A stretch of 64,000 bases of DNA, from the NCBI GenBank assembly GCA_031763025.1, contig JASSKH010000001.1, positions 21,305,142 through 21,369,141 of the forward strand, read 5' to 3'. Below the pieces are notes generated by a model that worked only from the letters and a program-made list of their open reading frames with translations, was not told the DNA's origin and did no database searches. Positions 24,601-35,969 of the stretch are shown here, in pieces. Both the position numbers and the translations under genes were made by a program. Origin of the DNA: Macrocystis pyrifera (lineage: Eukaryota; Sar; Phaeophyceae; Laminariales; Laminariaceae). Positions within the stretch are counted from its first letter, which is position 1. Each line of letters begins with the position of its first letter.

Positions 24601-27600
24601 CACGTGCTCCGTCGTCTCAGTTAATACTAGTGTCGAACCTGTACCGGTGTTCTTGAAAAACGAATGCGGCATCCCCCCAAACGTGAGATGGCAGTACAAG
24701 TAGAGTCGGTGAAAGCACCAACCGAAACCCTTGCTGCACTAATTGAGCCACTTTTCGTCACAGGCAAGGACATTGAACCGTCTACTGTACCAGAAGCCTT
24801 CAATTCATGATTGTTGCTCGTACAGTGTGCCATTGGTCGGATACTAATAAAACAGCAGTCGTCCAACTCGCGAACCCGTCCCGTCAATATGTCCACTTGG
24901 AACGGAACAGTGGCAGGACATATTGCACCCGTATCAGTCGCCTTGAACAACACGACCAGTGCAATTCCGACCGACAGCAGGACAGTAAAATCTACGAGCA
25001 GCGAACTCCGTGCAATATGTACTAAGGCGTTTGATAAGACCACGTTCACACCTGGCGAATGCGTGCAAGTACTGGAGCTATGCACAAAATATAGGAGCGT
25101 TTTTCTGTCACCACAAGAACTAGGTAAATGAACCCTAGCCGAAGCAACGTTTCCTCTTGAACCTGAAACGTGCCCAGTAGACAGAACTCCGTACCGGCAA
25201 ACCCACGCGTACAGGAGACTATCCACAAGTGCGTGAATCAGATGGAAAATGATGGAATTATTGAACAGCGCCCTGGTCCCTGGGATTCCGCAGTAACTAT
25301 TGTCGCAGAATCAGACGGCACTCCTCGGTTCTGCGTGGATGACTGGTCGATAAGAAATACAAATCTGACCAAAAAGTCATGGCATATACTCAATTCAGAA
25401 AGTCACCTTGACACGGTCGGAGGAACACACTACATCACGGTGTGCGAAGCCCAAAATGCCTGTCATCAAATACCAGTAGGAGCCAGAAAACAAGATAAGA
25501 CTGCTCTTGTCACGCAGAATGGAAATATGGTCTTCAAACGCCTACCCTTTGCTTTAGCTAACGTGCCGTTTCTGTTCGTGCGAGTAATGTCATTAGCTTT
25601 CGCACACTTGGTCCGAAAAGTAGTATATTGGTATGTATGGACCTTGACATATATATGAACGACTGTACATGTTGTTCATCAACCTGGAAAGGCCACCTAC
25701 GACTGCTAGAAAAAAAGTTCAAAAGCATTGCAGGCAGCCGGCCTCAGACTTGAACCATCGAGGTACAGTTTAGACCCCGAGAGCTTAAGTACTTGGGGTA
25801 AAAAATTACCGCCGACGGAATTCCGATCGGTGAGGACCGCGTAAAAACTGTAATAGTCGATTTGCCGACTTAAACCAGTAAGGAGTTGCGGTCACCACTA
25901 AGAATGGTTTATTTTGTTCGCAAATTCATAATAAAATTAGCTAGCGTCATAGCACCCCTGGTAGCCCTCACAAAACACGAGGCCGTCAAGGAGGTTGCCA
26001 AACGTTGGGGCCCGGAACACGAACAGGCGTACGCAACAGTGAAACAATTGCTCACCCAGCTACCCGTGTTTCAGTTCCTCGATTTTCCGAAGACTTTGCG
26101 ATACATGTCGACGCTTCAGAAGTCGGCGTGAGAGCATTCCTCGCCCAGCAGTAAGCCGATGACCTCGTAGTAATCACATACTTTGGTCAGCGCTTCAACA
26201 ACAGCCAACGCCGGTACTGCGCTACACTCAAACAATGTTACGCTGTTGTGTTGGCAATAAAGCACTGGCGGCCCCATTTATGGGGACGACACTTTGTGTG
26301 TGCGACGGATCATGCGGCACTACGGTACCTATACTCAATGCAAGACACATCGAACACGTTAATACGCTGGGCAATCGGATTACGGTCGTATGATTTCACC
26401 GTCCAACACAAACCCGGAAAGCTACATGTCGCTGGACACACTTTCACGAATGTTTGCGTTTGAGCATCAGCAAGAAATCGCGGTGCCGTCCCTTGCACCC
26501 ATTTGCCGGAATGTACCAGATGGCCCTGAACTACGAACAGCGCGAACTCCCCGCCCTTATCAGATTTCCGTCGACAAAAAGGCTAACCTAGTGCGCAGCG
26601 ATAGAGAGCTTTTCAGTGTGAAATCAATATTCGCGAGCGCGACCAATGTATTCATGTCCGTCGATCAAGAAAAACTCCGCTCAGCTCAAGCAACAGAATA
26701 TGGCCCGTACATTGACTACATTCAGCACAGACCCACCCTTACCCGAGAAAAAAACGAAAAAAAACATGTCGTACTATTCAGTACAAGCAAGACGGAATGT
26801 TATTCAAATCGTACCTTCCGGGACACCTTCGAAAACGAAGCACATTTCGCGATGAGTTGGTAGTACCAGACGGTCTAATTCTGCACGCTTACCACGACCA
26901 CGTCATGTCAGGCGGACACCTCGCATCTAGACCGACTTACGATAAAATCCGCCAGAAATATTGATGGCCTGCTATAAGCCGCGACGTGCGAGATTGGTGC
27001 GAAAAATGCCAAGCTTGCCAACGACGAAAAGCAGCACACATCAGACCCAACTTCCCGACTTGCCATTTACCTGTCGAGCGGCCGTTTCAAAGAATATCGT
27101 TTGACTTGGTAAAGTACAAATGGGTATCAACTTCAGCCCCCGGTATCGAATGTAAATATGTTCCCTCGATGATGGACCACCTGGCACGATTTGAAGTGCT
27201 GTTGTCGGTACGGGATAAGGCGGCCAACACAGTAGCCCGGGTTATCATCGAACGAATAATTAACACGTTCGGCCCACCAGAGACCTTGCACTCAGATCAA
27301 GGCCCCGAATATGAAAACAAGGTATTATACCAGTTGCAACAGATTCTAGGATACAAAACGACGAACGACTCCGTATCGACCTCAGGGCAGTTCAGTATCA
27401 GAACGCGTACACTGCACCATGCACAACATACTGGCCATGCATAGCGCGATAGATCCAAGCAACTGGGCATCGCTTGTACCATTCGTCCAATTGGCTCATA
27501 ACACTAGTTTTAGTGCTAAGATGTATGAGACGCCATTTCTCATATTGTTCGGGCGACAACCTCGACGTCCAGTCGATATAATTCTCGGGATTCCATATAT

Positions 27601-30094
27601 ATATATGTCGGAAAAACAGCAGATGCCGAAGAATTCGCACAGAACACGCAGAATCATTTGCAAAGGGCTTTTGAGCTCGCACGCCGAAATCTAGCCGAGC
27701 GTTCAGACAAACAATCAGAAAAATAACAGCAAACTCAAACCGTACCCCGTGTTCTAACCAAGACAGGAAGTACTTGTATAAAACCATAACAGGATGTGGA
27801 TGGTCTCAACCCAAAACTGCTGCTACCATGGTGAGGACCGCATGTCGTCTGCTCACAATTATCACCAGTGGTTTATAGAGTAAGACTTTCAAACGACACA
27901 CTAGAGGTGTCAGTCTACCTTTGCCCACACAACGCCCTACCCTCGATGAGAAACACCGCCAGCACCTCAATTTGACAAACTTGTGGAGGTGTTGTAAGGG
28001 AAAACAATACCCTTAGCCGAATAGGACCAATCTAAAATTAAGTCCTACTTCGTAGACAGGGTAGTAAACCATAGACGTGGGCCTGACAGAAAAGACCCCA
28101 CAACTAGGTATGGCCCTGAGTCGGACCTCGAGTATCGCGCAGACGAAATACCTCAATGCCACGAATTAATCGCCGCATACCGAACCCAGAAAGGGTTTTG
28201 CAAATCGCGGAAATCCCACCTTCTTCGCCCCCCCCTCCCTTCTCTCGGGAAACGGAAGCTTAAAGTGGGAGGGGATATGCACAGATTAAGACAGAGCTAA
28301 ATACGTTCTCAATGCTCCGCGGCGTGAACAAAATCAAGCACAAGATGGCAAACACAGTAGACTCAGCTGTAGGCATAAGAGTTAACAACGGTGATGAGAA
28401 TAACACCATCAGATATGAGAAGAATACTATTGTCTATCATGATCTGACGGGCACTCTAACCGGCATTCCGGTGGGAATAGCCGGGGCAAGGAGACGCTAA
28501 GAAAATTGTTGTGACCAACGATAGAGGGCTGTAAGAAGCATGACACTCCATGCCCAGGCCCAACACTAAGTTAAAATGTGATGAAAACAGCAATACCACC
28601 GTCTTATCACACTTTGTTTCCAAACAACCACACACATGGGGAGAATAGGAGCCACGCGACTCCGCCCCCTTTAAATCAGAGCCACCCGTTGATGAACTTA
28701 GATCAACCAAGTCGACTTTGCGTGATAGACCAGCGAACCACGAAAAAGCAAATGGGTCGGCTGCCCGTGGTTCTCAGAACAGTAACCACGAGGAGCGCGC
28801 CAACTGTACGTGGGGCCACAATGAAATAGTGCGTTGAAACAAAGGTTGGAATTACCAAACACCTCCAGCATACGCCGTCAGCGTGAAAGCTCGAAATAGT
28901 ATGCATCTTCGCCGGACTGGTGTTTAACACCCGTGTTTGCTCCACGCGTCGGCTATAAGAAGTGGATGCGAGAATGTAAAGGCTGATGTGTCTCGATCCG
29001 ATTTATCAACACCCTGCTTCCTAATCTAGTCATCTTCCCGATGACCGCCACAAAACCATCCCTAGTTAAGACGGACTTGCGGCGAAGAAAGAGGGGGCGA
29101 TGTGGAAGACAGGGTCAGAGATACCTATCGTAGATCTCGTAACAAGCCCGCGCGAAAGAACACGTCACCGGTCATGCGATATCATCTGATATCGGGTCAC
29201 GAGCGGTCTCACGTCATTGACGGTGTTGACCCGTCCCCGGGAGATCGCTGTCGGGAGATTATTCCGCTGCAAGACTCTGGGGACCCAATTCCTCCCCACC
29301 GAGTCAGACTAGCTCTAAAATCTCCTTGCTAAATATAAACGAGAGAGATTTGTTCGGCTTACGTCGGAAGTAACGACGGGTACAAAGGACCCTCGCCTCG
29401 CGACCTCACCAAGGCGACTTCTCCGCGACCTCTTCCCAGCAACGTCCCCGCGACTACACCGGTACGAATGACGAGTACAGGATCTACAGTAGGGGTGGAT
29501 GGAATTACTGAAATTCATGATTTGAGCTACGTACGTAGGGTGGGTTAACTACTGTAGCTTTGGCAATAGAGGGAAACAATGTAAAATATCACATGTTTGT
29601 GTCATGCATCAATTTCAATTTCACGCTGCTGTACTGCTGTAGTAGGAACACGGTGGCTGTTATCATGCACAATGGTGCCGCCGTGGCCAAGTAAAATTAT
29701 TAGGATACCAACACAGTGCGTAGCGCTTTCAGCATTCTGTAGTCGCACACGGCAGGGTTTGAACACATAGTAACAGCACCAAAACAACAACAGCAACAAC
29801 GACTAAGACGACGAAACAAAACGTTTTTGTTTTTAACTTTCAATCTAGCCTATCCCACGCGAACTCACCGGCCTCATCCTTGTCGTGGGCGACTCCAAGA
29901 TGTTGGACCATGTAGCCCGCGTAGGGAAACAGGTTGCAGGGACTATACATCTCAGTCACAAGGCAAGTCGCGATCACCACTATAGGCACCAAAGGAAAAG
30001 GAGTCTTCATCTTCTTTTGTTCAGGTCGGGTTGCGTGAGCGGCTCCAGAATGCACCGGAGATTTTTCTACGTCGTCGGAACTGCAGGGATGCAT
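15010..30094 (-). CDS. MFS transporter, ZIFL/MFS1-like, nine exons
   Basis: This is a membrane transporter of the major facilitator superfamily. The order and motifs match the plant/fungal ZIFL-type family; the substrate is unknown. Exons on the minus strand: 30094-29869, 21161-20978, 20645-20542, 20283-20178, 18978-18868, 18304-17857, 17377-17282, 16722-16501, 15387-15010. All introns are GT-AG, phases agree, and the exons sum to 1875 bases (624 residues). I chose the start MHPCSSDDVEK because a stop lies upstream in frame. TM1 is about residues 32-56. Motif A is G98-H-V-A-D102-R-Y-G-R106. TM4-5 reads RFLTGAMSGIVG then GSWSIGLIIGSGLGG. TM6 reads FPYLLPNILGASLALVSLLL. A hydrophilic central loop of about 120 residues is longer than usual. 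The C-terminal half includes LIVFTFLVYPWIVSRIGP and VEPAQRGTMNGLSM. The tail is acidic. The intact frame suggests a working gene. Confidence 0.9.
15388..16500 (-). other. Intron 8 of the MFS gene
   Basis: The intron is bounded by donor GTAGGT and acceptor CCTCAACAG. It contains G-rich runs near 15420-15450. Nothing else is recognised in it. Its 3' part is duplicated at 63732-64000. Confidence 0.8.
18979..20177 (-). other. Intron 4 of the MFS gene
   Basis: This 1.2 kb intron has donor GTGATC and acceptor AATCAG. A 126-codon open frame on the opposite strand (19358-19738) has no recognised domain, and I treat it as chance. Confidence 0.75.
21436..21900. repeat. Degenerate GATACCGGTACC-type repeats
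   Basis: Short motifs of the types CTCGATACCGGT, TTCGGTACG and GTACCGG recur with imperfect spacing in both orientations. No gene is seen. The stretch resembles an eroded minisatellite. Confidence 0.55.
23246..23635 (+). repeat. 5' LTR of the Ty3/gypsy element
   Basis: It begins TGTGGAAGACAGG (with an extra TG in this copy) and ends GGATCTACA. It pairs with the LTR at 29101-29488. Confidence 0.88.
29101..29488 (+). repeat. 3' LTR of the Ty3/gypsy element
   Basis: It begins TGTGGAAGACAGGG after an AAGAAAGAGGGGGCGA purine tract and ends GGATCTACA. It is followed by GTAGGGGT, which is also seen just before the 5' LTR. Confidence 0.88.
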
Positions 30095-32540
30095 TTTACG
30101 TCCCTCGTCCACGTTTACCTGGGCCACTCGAGACAGCTGCAAACATCAGCAGTTGGGGTGGAAATGGTGGGGAAATGTGCATTAGAGCTGCACTTCACGG
30201 CCGTTATAGGTGAAAATAATTAGTGTTGCCTGTGTTAGCTCGAGGAGAGTCCTACAGTTCGAGGCAGGCAGGTACGCGGCGGGCATCGCATAGCGCATAT
30301 TGGTAGGTGACAACGAATGACACACCCGATTTCATGTTTCACCAAACCAGCTACGTGTGAATAACGGCCGTCTGCATGCAGCTAACGCGTCGTCGGTTGC
30401 CCTTCAGTGCGCTTTGTATTTCAACGCCCAGTGCAATCGTGGTGGCGTTTTGTAACTGGTCCTGTACACGACAAATTGGGAGGCAAACGTTTGCTGAGTT
30501 GAGTTTAATTTAAGAATTTCAGCTTCGCATAAAATTTGTGCTGACCTCGACGAGGAAAACCCACCTAGAACTCGGGATGTAACACGGGATCGGCAGATGA
30601 GAATCTGCAGCCCAGACAAATAACCAATAACCCTCAACAAGTCCCAAGGTCGTATCAGGCACCCAACCAAGCTATCTCCTCCCCACTGTCGACCTGGCAG
30701 ATGACATTCGTTCAACTATTTTTTTTTAAACTAAACTGGTACGGTACAGTCGTGGTCCTGGTAAAGCGGTTCCTTGAATGCCGAGTCTCTCTATATAGAG
30801 GTTCCAAAATCGATTGTCACCACTTCGACCCGATGTAGCGAGATAACCTCACTATGTATTTATCGGATCTCGTCCACAGTCACGGTCCTGGCGGTTGGAG
30901 TAGCGGCAGAACGACCTTCTCCCGTGGAAAAACGTAACTGCTTGATGACATACGCATCGGCACAGATACTCCCAGTATCAAGAGCTCGGAGTATCGAGTA
31001 TCGAGTGCAGTTTGCACTCCAAGTATTGATACTTGTGCTGTCCTGACGGCCTAAATCCTGCGAGCACAGCACTGACTGAGAGTCTAGGCAGTATTGAAGT
31101 CCTGAATACTGCGAGTACTGACTGGGAGCATGATCAGCACGTGCACAGAACCCCGAGAGTACAGCAGCAGTACAACGTCTGGAGTACTTGCATTATCCAG
31201 AGTAGTAGTGAACACGGAAAAAAATACTGTAAGTACTCGTGGTATATACTCTCCAAATACGGTCAGTATTTCGGGCCTGTGTGCTGCGGATACCGGGATT
31301 GCGAGTACACAAAGTACCGGTTTACGTCTCTCGAAAACAGTTTATTTTTGCTCACAGGAACTGGGAGCATCTGCGCATATCTGTGTTACATCAGCGTGTT
31401 ATCTTTCTTTTGAGTTGCCCGCTGCTATATAGGTACGAACATGTTGCACTCATCCAAGCAGCACACACGGCAGTGGTAGGAGTTTATTGAGAAAAACTGG
31501 TGTTGCTGAGTAAGTAGAGGGCTTAATCCCGATACAGCAGGTGACACCGCTACTGAGGCCTCCCAAGTGGCGGTACCCCCCCCGCTATATCGGATTAGGG
31601 CCGTCGTTATCGGAGAATATTTTTTCCCTCATCATTTTACGAAACAATTTTGGATACTTTATTTGCAATAATGCTCAAACATGTGAAAATAAGGGGACTC
31701 TTGCACCCAAGCGTCCCCTGGCTGCCGGGTTTCCGGTGACAATTAATAATCTCTAGATGTTTTATCGGAACAGAAACAAGCATCGCTATCTTAACACGCT
31801 GCGTTAAATCTTCTGCTGGTTCGTGCTCACCTGAGAGCGACCGTGACTTGTTAGAGGTTCATGACAGCAGCTTGTGCTTCTCTCAAGATTGATCCCCGGC
31901 AGGTTCTCAACAGAAGCCTACACCTCGACTAAGAGGTGCTCCAATGGTAAAAATTGGTCGAAATTTGGGGTGCACAAAAAGAGACGAAAAACAACCCCCA
32001 ACTGAACGTTTGCACTTCACTTGCCGACAACAACAGCTCTTCACAGGAAACTACAGCACGCGATATCGAGGGATGCTCATGATGGGGTCTGTGAGGGCGT
32101 CGGGTGTGCCAGACGGCAGTCGTAGGCAGCGAGTAACGACTCATGAGGTGTTTTCGAATTTGCGAGCGAGTACCACGAAAAAAACTAGCTAAAACGCTAA
32201 AATGTTTCATTTCACGCAAGGGAGCATAGCGCAATGGGTACATCACCCATGAAGAAATGACCTTCACTAGAAGATTGCTGTTCGCCAGGCGGATGATATA
32301 TCTCTTAGGGAGCCGTCGTCGAAGATGCCGCTGGGCGCAAAGCTTCGTTCCCATGATGGGCAGTAAGTTATTGGGCCCAAAACAGTGCTTGAAAGGGCTA
32401 ACAAGCTCAGGATTCTCGTATATTTGCATCAACCGTTCTTGAACGACGAAATACGGATCTTGGTTGCAAATCCCTTACTGTAATCCCAAATCGTATCTAT
32501 ATGTTGCCGAAACACCTACGCGCGGGTACTTGACGCTTTC
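30095..32540. other. Region upstream of the MFS gene, no further gene recognised
   Basis: The part next to the start codon presumably holds the 5' UTR and promoter of the minus-strand transporter, but no TATA box stands out. From about 30960 to 31300, AGTACTG/GAGTATC units like those at 3.9-4.6 kb recur. The remainder, including the frame at 31929-32432 on the minus strand, shows no known domain. Confidence 0.45.
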
Positions 32541-32549
32541 TTGAGCGTG

Positions 32550-34875
32550 CCAGCGTCCCTTTAACCGATGGCAAAAAAGCCAGGGCGCTCTGAATAGCGG
32601 GTTGAAGACTTCTTCACACTCTACGGACCGTTTTGTCGGGGCCACGGCTGTTGTACAACACTACATTGCGACAAGTGCTTTCACAACATCCTTATCAACG
32701 TTTGTGTGCAGGAAAAGTCTCTCAGCAATGAAAATATACGATCATCAAGGTCCTTCACAAAACGAAGGAGCGACCTGATTGCAAACCCTACTGAGGGATT
32801 TCGCTCGTTGCCCACGCAGGCCAAGGGCGATTGAAAATCGTCGCGCTCCGCCTCAGCAATAACTGCGAGACCGAGGGATTACTCCCGGAGGCACAGTGCG
32901 GTTTCCGTCCCGCATGATCAACGATCGCTGTATTGTTCGACGTGCGCCGGTTCCAAGCTCGGACGCTAGAGAAAAAACCCCGTGTACGTGTGCTTCATCG
33001 ATCTGCGGGAAGCCCACGGCTCTGTCGACCGAGAGCTGCTGTAGGAGGTACTCACACGCTCTGGCTTACCAACCAAGATACTGCCCATTATCCGCACAAT
33101 TTCCACGAAGGCACGAGGGCTCGCGTGCGTACGGATGACGGCGAGCACTCGGAATGGTTTGGTGTGACCTAGGGTCTTCGGCAGGGCTGCGGGCTACCAT
33201 CGTTCCTTGTGTTCTTCACTGCTGCCTTACACGTCTTGCGGGTACGCCTCAGCAAAGATGACGCCATCGTCAGGGATTTGGTTCAACGCAATGGTGCTGG
33301 AGAGATCGGAACAGAGAAGTAGGAGCCGTTGACATGTGTGCGAAGGGCTGTATAGGGCATGTTGTACGCCGATCGCACAAGAATTGCCTGAACGTCGGCT
33401 GAACAGCTCGCTAAAATGATGACAGTGACTGTCTTCGAAGAAACAGGCATCACGGCATCGGAAAAAGAGACAGAGGCAATACTACTATAAACACCAGACG
33501 AGACAACCCGCGGCCCACCGCTCGTTATCGACGCAGCAGGCCAGACGTTTGAACGGACGGCCCAGTTCTTATGCCCACGCGGCATTTCCAACGAAGATGA
33601 CGGCCTCTCTCTCGAAATCGGCCGGTGGATCCGTCTCATGCAGAAATGCCTTAAACGGTTCGGCCCGGAGTTGTATGATAGGACGACCGCCCCGCGTACC
33701 CTGAAAGTCCGAATGCTGAAGGGCGAGGCGATTGAGACCCTCAGGTGTATGACGTATACACTATGAGCAGAACACTTGGCCAAGACTAGAATGCCTCACC
33801 ACCAAGTCCTCTTGCGAGTCATTGGCTTCCAGCGCCAAGTTCGTGCCAACCACGCCACGCTCTCGGAAGCAAAGGCCCCCAAGATGACACGTTGCGAGAG
33901 CATCGACACGACTATCTGTACACGGCGGCTCTTTTTTTCGAGGACCGTGGCACGGCAGTGCAAGGGGCAATTACCGAGTCGGAAAAAGGTCAGGACGATG
34001 ACTGGCGGGGAGAATCCGGGATCTGGCGGACAATTTAAGACTTGGCGTAGATGTATGGTCTAATACCTTAGGGAGTTCCGAGTCACCGAATGATCAACGG
34101 AACACTCCCCCTTAGTGTTTGGAGTTGAGACCGTGCTGTGGTCCACTGCAGAAACAAAGGCGGCGGAGTGGTATCGGGGGGGTTTGTTGAAGCAGTCGGA
34201 GGGTTCGTGGGGAGATGGCATACGGATGAGGCACAGCTGCGTAGGCAGCGCGGCGCCTCCGTCACGGATGGTGCCCAAGGGAAGAGGGGAAGGGGGGGAA
34301 CAGGAGGTAAAGGGAAACCGCGGTAGGCGACATTAGGAGGGAGACCGCAGACAGGGCAGAAAGAAAGCATCAGATCGACTACTAAATGGAAGTTGTCTAT
34401 GGTACTCGCGCCGCCATTTGCTGCAGCTGGTTAGAACGTGGTCTTCCTTTGTCGGCTTCTTATTTTAGCGCTTTGATCCTCCGTGATTTGTTCTGTATCG
34501 CTGTTTTTTATCTTGCTTCCCTCTTGTCTTTATGACAGGACTCCTGTGGGGTGGGTGGATGACGAGCCTGCTTTGCTTGTTTCGTATAATCTGGCGCATC
34601 CCCTCCGGGGGTGGGGCAGAGTTGACGAGAGCAGGACGGAGACGGCAGACAGGGTAGAAATATTCCAGACCGACTAGTGGTAGAACCTCGCTATGCTACT
34701 CGTACCACAAATTGCTGCAGCTACTTGGAGATTGTTTTTTTCGTGCTTCGGTTTGCATGTCATTTCCCTCGTCTCTAAGTCTATCACTGTCTATATGTAG
34801 CGGTTTTGTTTCTTTAGCTCGTTGTATATTTAGGTGTTTGCTATATCCCGCGGGGGGGCACGATAGTTTTTATAA
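32550..34875 (+). mobile_element. Decayed LINE remnant, sense strand
   Basis: This is a fragment of a non-LTR retrotransposon of the same family as the minus-strand copy at 55.9-59.3 kb. Recognisable stretches are [34 protein letters not shown] and, downstream, HHQVLLRVIGFQRQVRANHA. The reverse transcriptase is interrupted by stops, for example soon after GFRPA and within the GLRQGC region. The YADD catalytic box seen in the other copy is not preserved here. The 5' part, including the endonuclease, is missing. The 3' UTR (34.38-34.87 kb) has a repeated AGACAGGGTAGAA unit and ends with the same GGGGGGGCACGATAGTTT as the other copy. It is more diverged than that copy. Confidence 0.8.
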
Positions 34876-34894
34876 GGCTTATGGCAGTCACTGA

Positions 34895-35325
34895 GAATCG
34901 AGTCGGGACGAGACGGGACAGTTTAGACCTGTTTGGCGGGGGGGGAAAAGTGGAAACGGGATGGTAAGATGAGAACACAAACAATTGGCGGGGCGGAACG
35001 GGACGCGACAGCGGGTCCACAATTTCTCGACGGGATGGGACGGTAAAATTCAACAGGGCATATTTTCATGACGGGACGGGACGGTTCAATACAACGGATT
35101 GTTTTTTTTTTTTTTCGCGACGGGACGGGACGGAAAAGTGCAATGGAAAAGGTTTTCACGACGGGACGTTCCGGTAAATATATTGCTCCTCGGCGGAACG
35201 GCACGGTAAAGTACACTGCTTTTTTATCACAGCGGGATGGGACGGTAGGTGCAGTTTTTCGTGACGGGACGGGACGGTAAAGCGAAATGGGAAGTTTGTC
35301 ACGACGGGTGCGGACGGTTGTACGT
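34895..35325. repeat. GACGGGACGGGACGG minisatellite
   Basis: Around ten degenerate units of about 40-47 bases occur, each built on TTTT-CGTGACGGGACGGGACGGTAAA. They start right after the LINE end. Minus-strand frames here only encode PSRPVPSR-type repeats. Confidence 0.85.
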
Positions 35326-35804
35326 GAAGACTTTCCCGAACTCGTACAGCTGGTTGGGCGCAGGGAGCCGTCCCGAAGCAGGTAGCTCTGTGACCACCGT
35401 CCACTTGACGTTTTCCTTCCCGACCGGCGGGCACAAAAGTACTGGTGGCCGTGAGTTGAGTGGTCTGTGTGTATGGCCAACTGGTGGCTGGTGGTAGGTG
35501 TTGCGCGTGGAAATACGAAATCATGAAGATTCTCGTGAAAACGAAACGAAAGTAAAAAACAAAACTGTTGGTAGTTCTTAGTTTTACTTTCATCAGTCAA
35601 TTATATAAATATATCAAGTACCAGCACCGCTGCCTACAAAAAAACGAAAGTCTTTCCAATTTCATGTTCGTAAAACTCCCAATTCGCATTCCCATAGGTT
35701 CTTGGTGGGAATTGACGGGGACAGTCGACGGGCACCAGCGTATCTTGGACGAGAAGAGTTAATTTGTGCCGGCGTGAGGGGGCTGTATGTGACAACGGTG
35801 CAGT
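35326..35804. other. Unique spacer between minisatellite blocks
   Basis: No gene recognised. GTTGGGCGCAGGGAGCCG and the following bases do not resemble any other repeat in the window. Confidence 0.4.
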
Positions 35805-35960
35805 TTTTGATGGCGGGATGGGACGGTGAAATACAACGGAAGAGGTTATTTTCGACGGGATGGGACGGTAACCGACGACGGTCAGGGAATTTGTCGACGG
35901 GACAGGACGGGACGATGGGACCACTTTGACGACGGTTTTCCGTCCCGTCCCGCTGCAACC
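35805..35960. repeat. Second GACGGGATGGGACGG block
   Basis: Three or so further units like those at 34.9-35.3 kb occur here. The last part turns to the inverse orientation (CCGTCCCGTCCCG at about 35940). Confidence 0.75.
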
Positions 35961-35969
35961 GTTGTTCCC

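Larger units (their letters stand above)
23246..29488 (+). mobile_element. Old Ty3/gypsy LTR retrotransposon, broken
   Basis: This is a fossil LTR retrotransposon of about 6.2 kb, antisense to the host gene. The LTRs are at about 23246-23635 and 29101-29488. A primer-binding-site-like TGGTGACGACC follows the 5' LTR and a purine-rich tract precedes the 3' LTR. Remnants in order: Gag with a CCHC-like knuckle (about 23.80-23.87 kb), aspartic protease (about 24.46-24.55 kb), reverse transcriptase (about 25.17-25.7 kb), RNase H (about 26.1-26.46 kb) and integrase (about 26.9-27.7 kb). The RT-RH-IN order places it in Ty3/gypsy. It is clearly broken, with many breaks (of the order of ten or more). 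By eye the LTRs differ at about one position in eight, so the insertion is old. GTAGGGGT is found at both outer edges as a likely target duplication. Confidence 0.9.
21162..29868 (-). other. Intron 1 of the MFS gene, 8.7 kb, with an LTR element inside
   Basis: Donor GTGAGT follows codon 75 and acceptor ACGCACAG precedes GFYAGYLSS; the phase-1 join restores a glycine. The intron holds a degenerate CTCGATACCGGTACC-type repeat (about 21430-21900), a poly-C run near 21972, a 193-codon unassigned frame (22141-22722) and a Ty3/gypsy element on the opposite strand. It is far longer than the other introns of the gene (0.26-1.2 kb). Confidence 0.85.
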
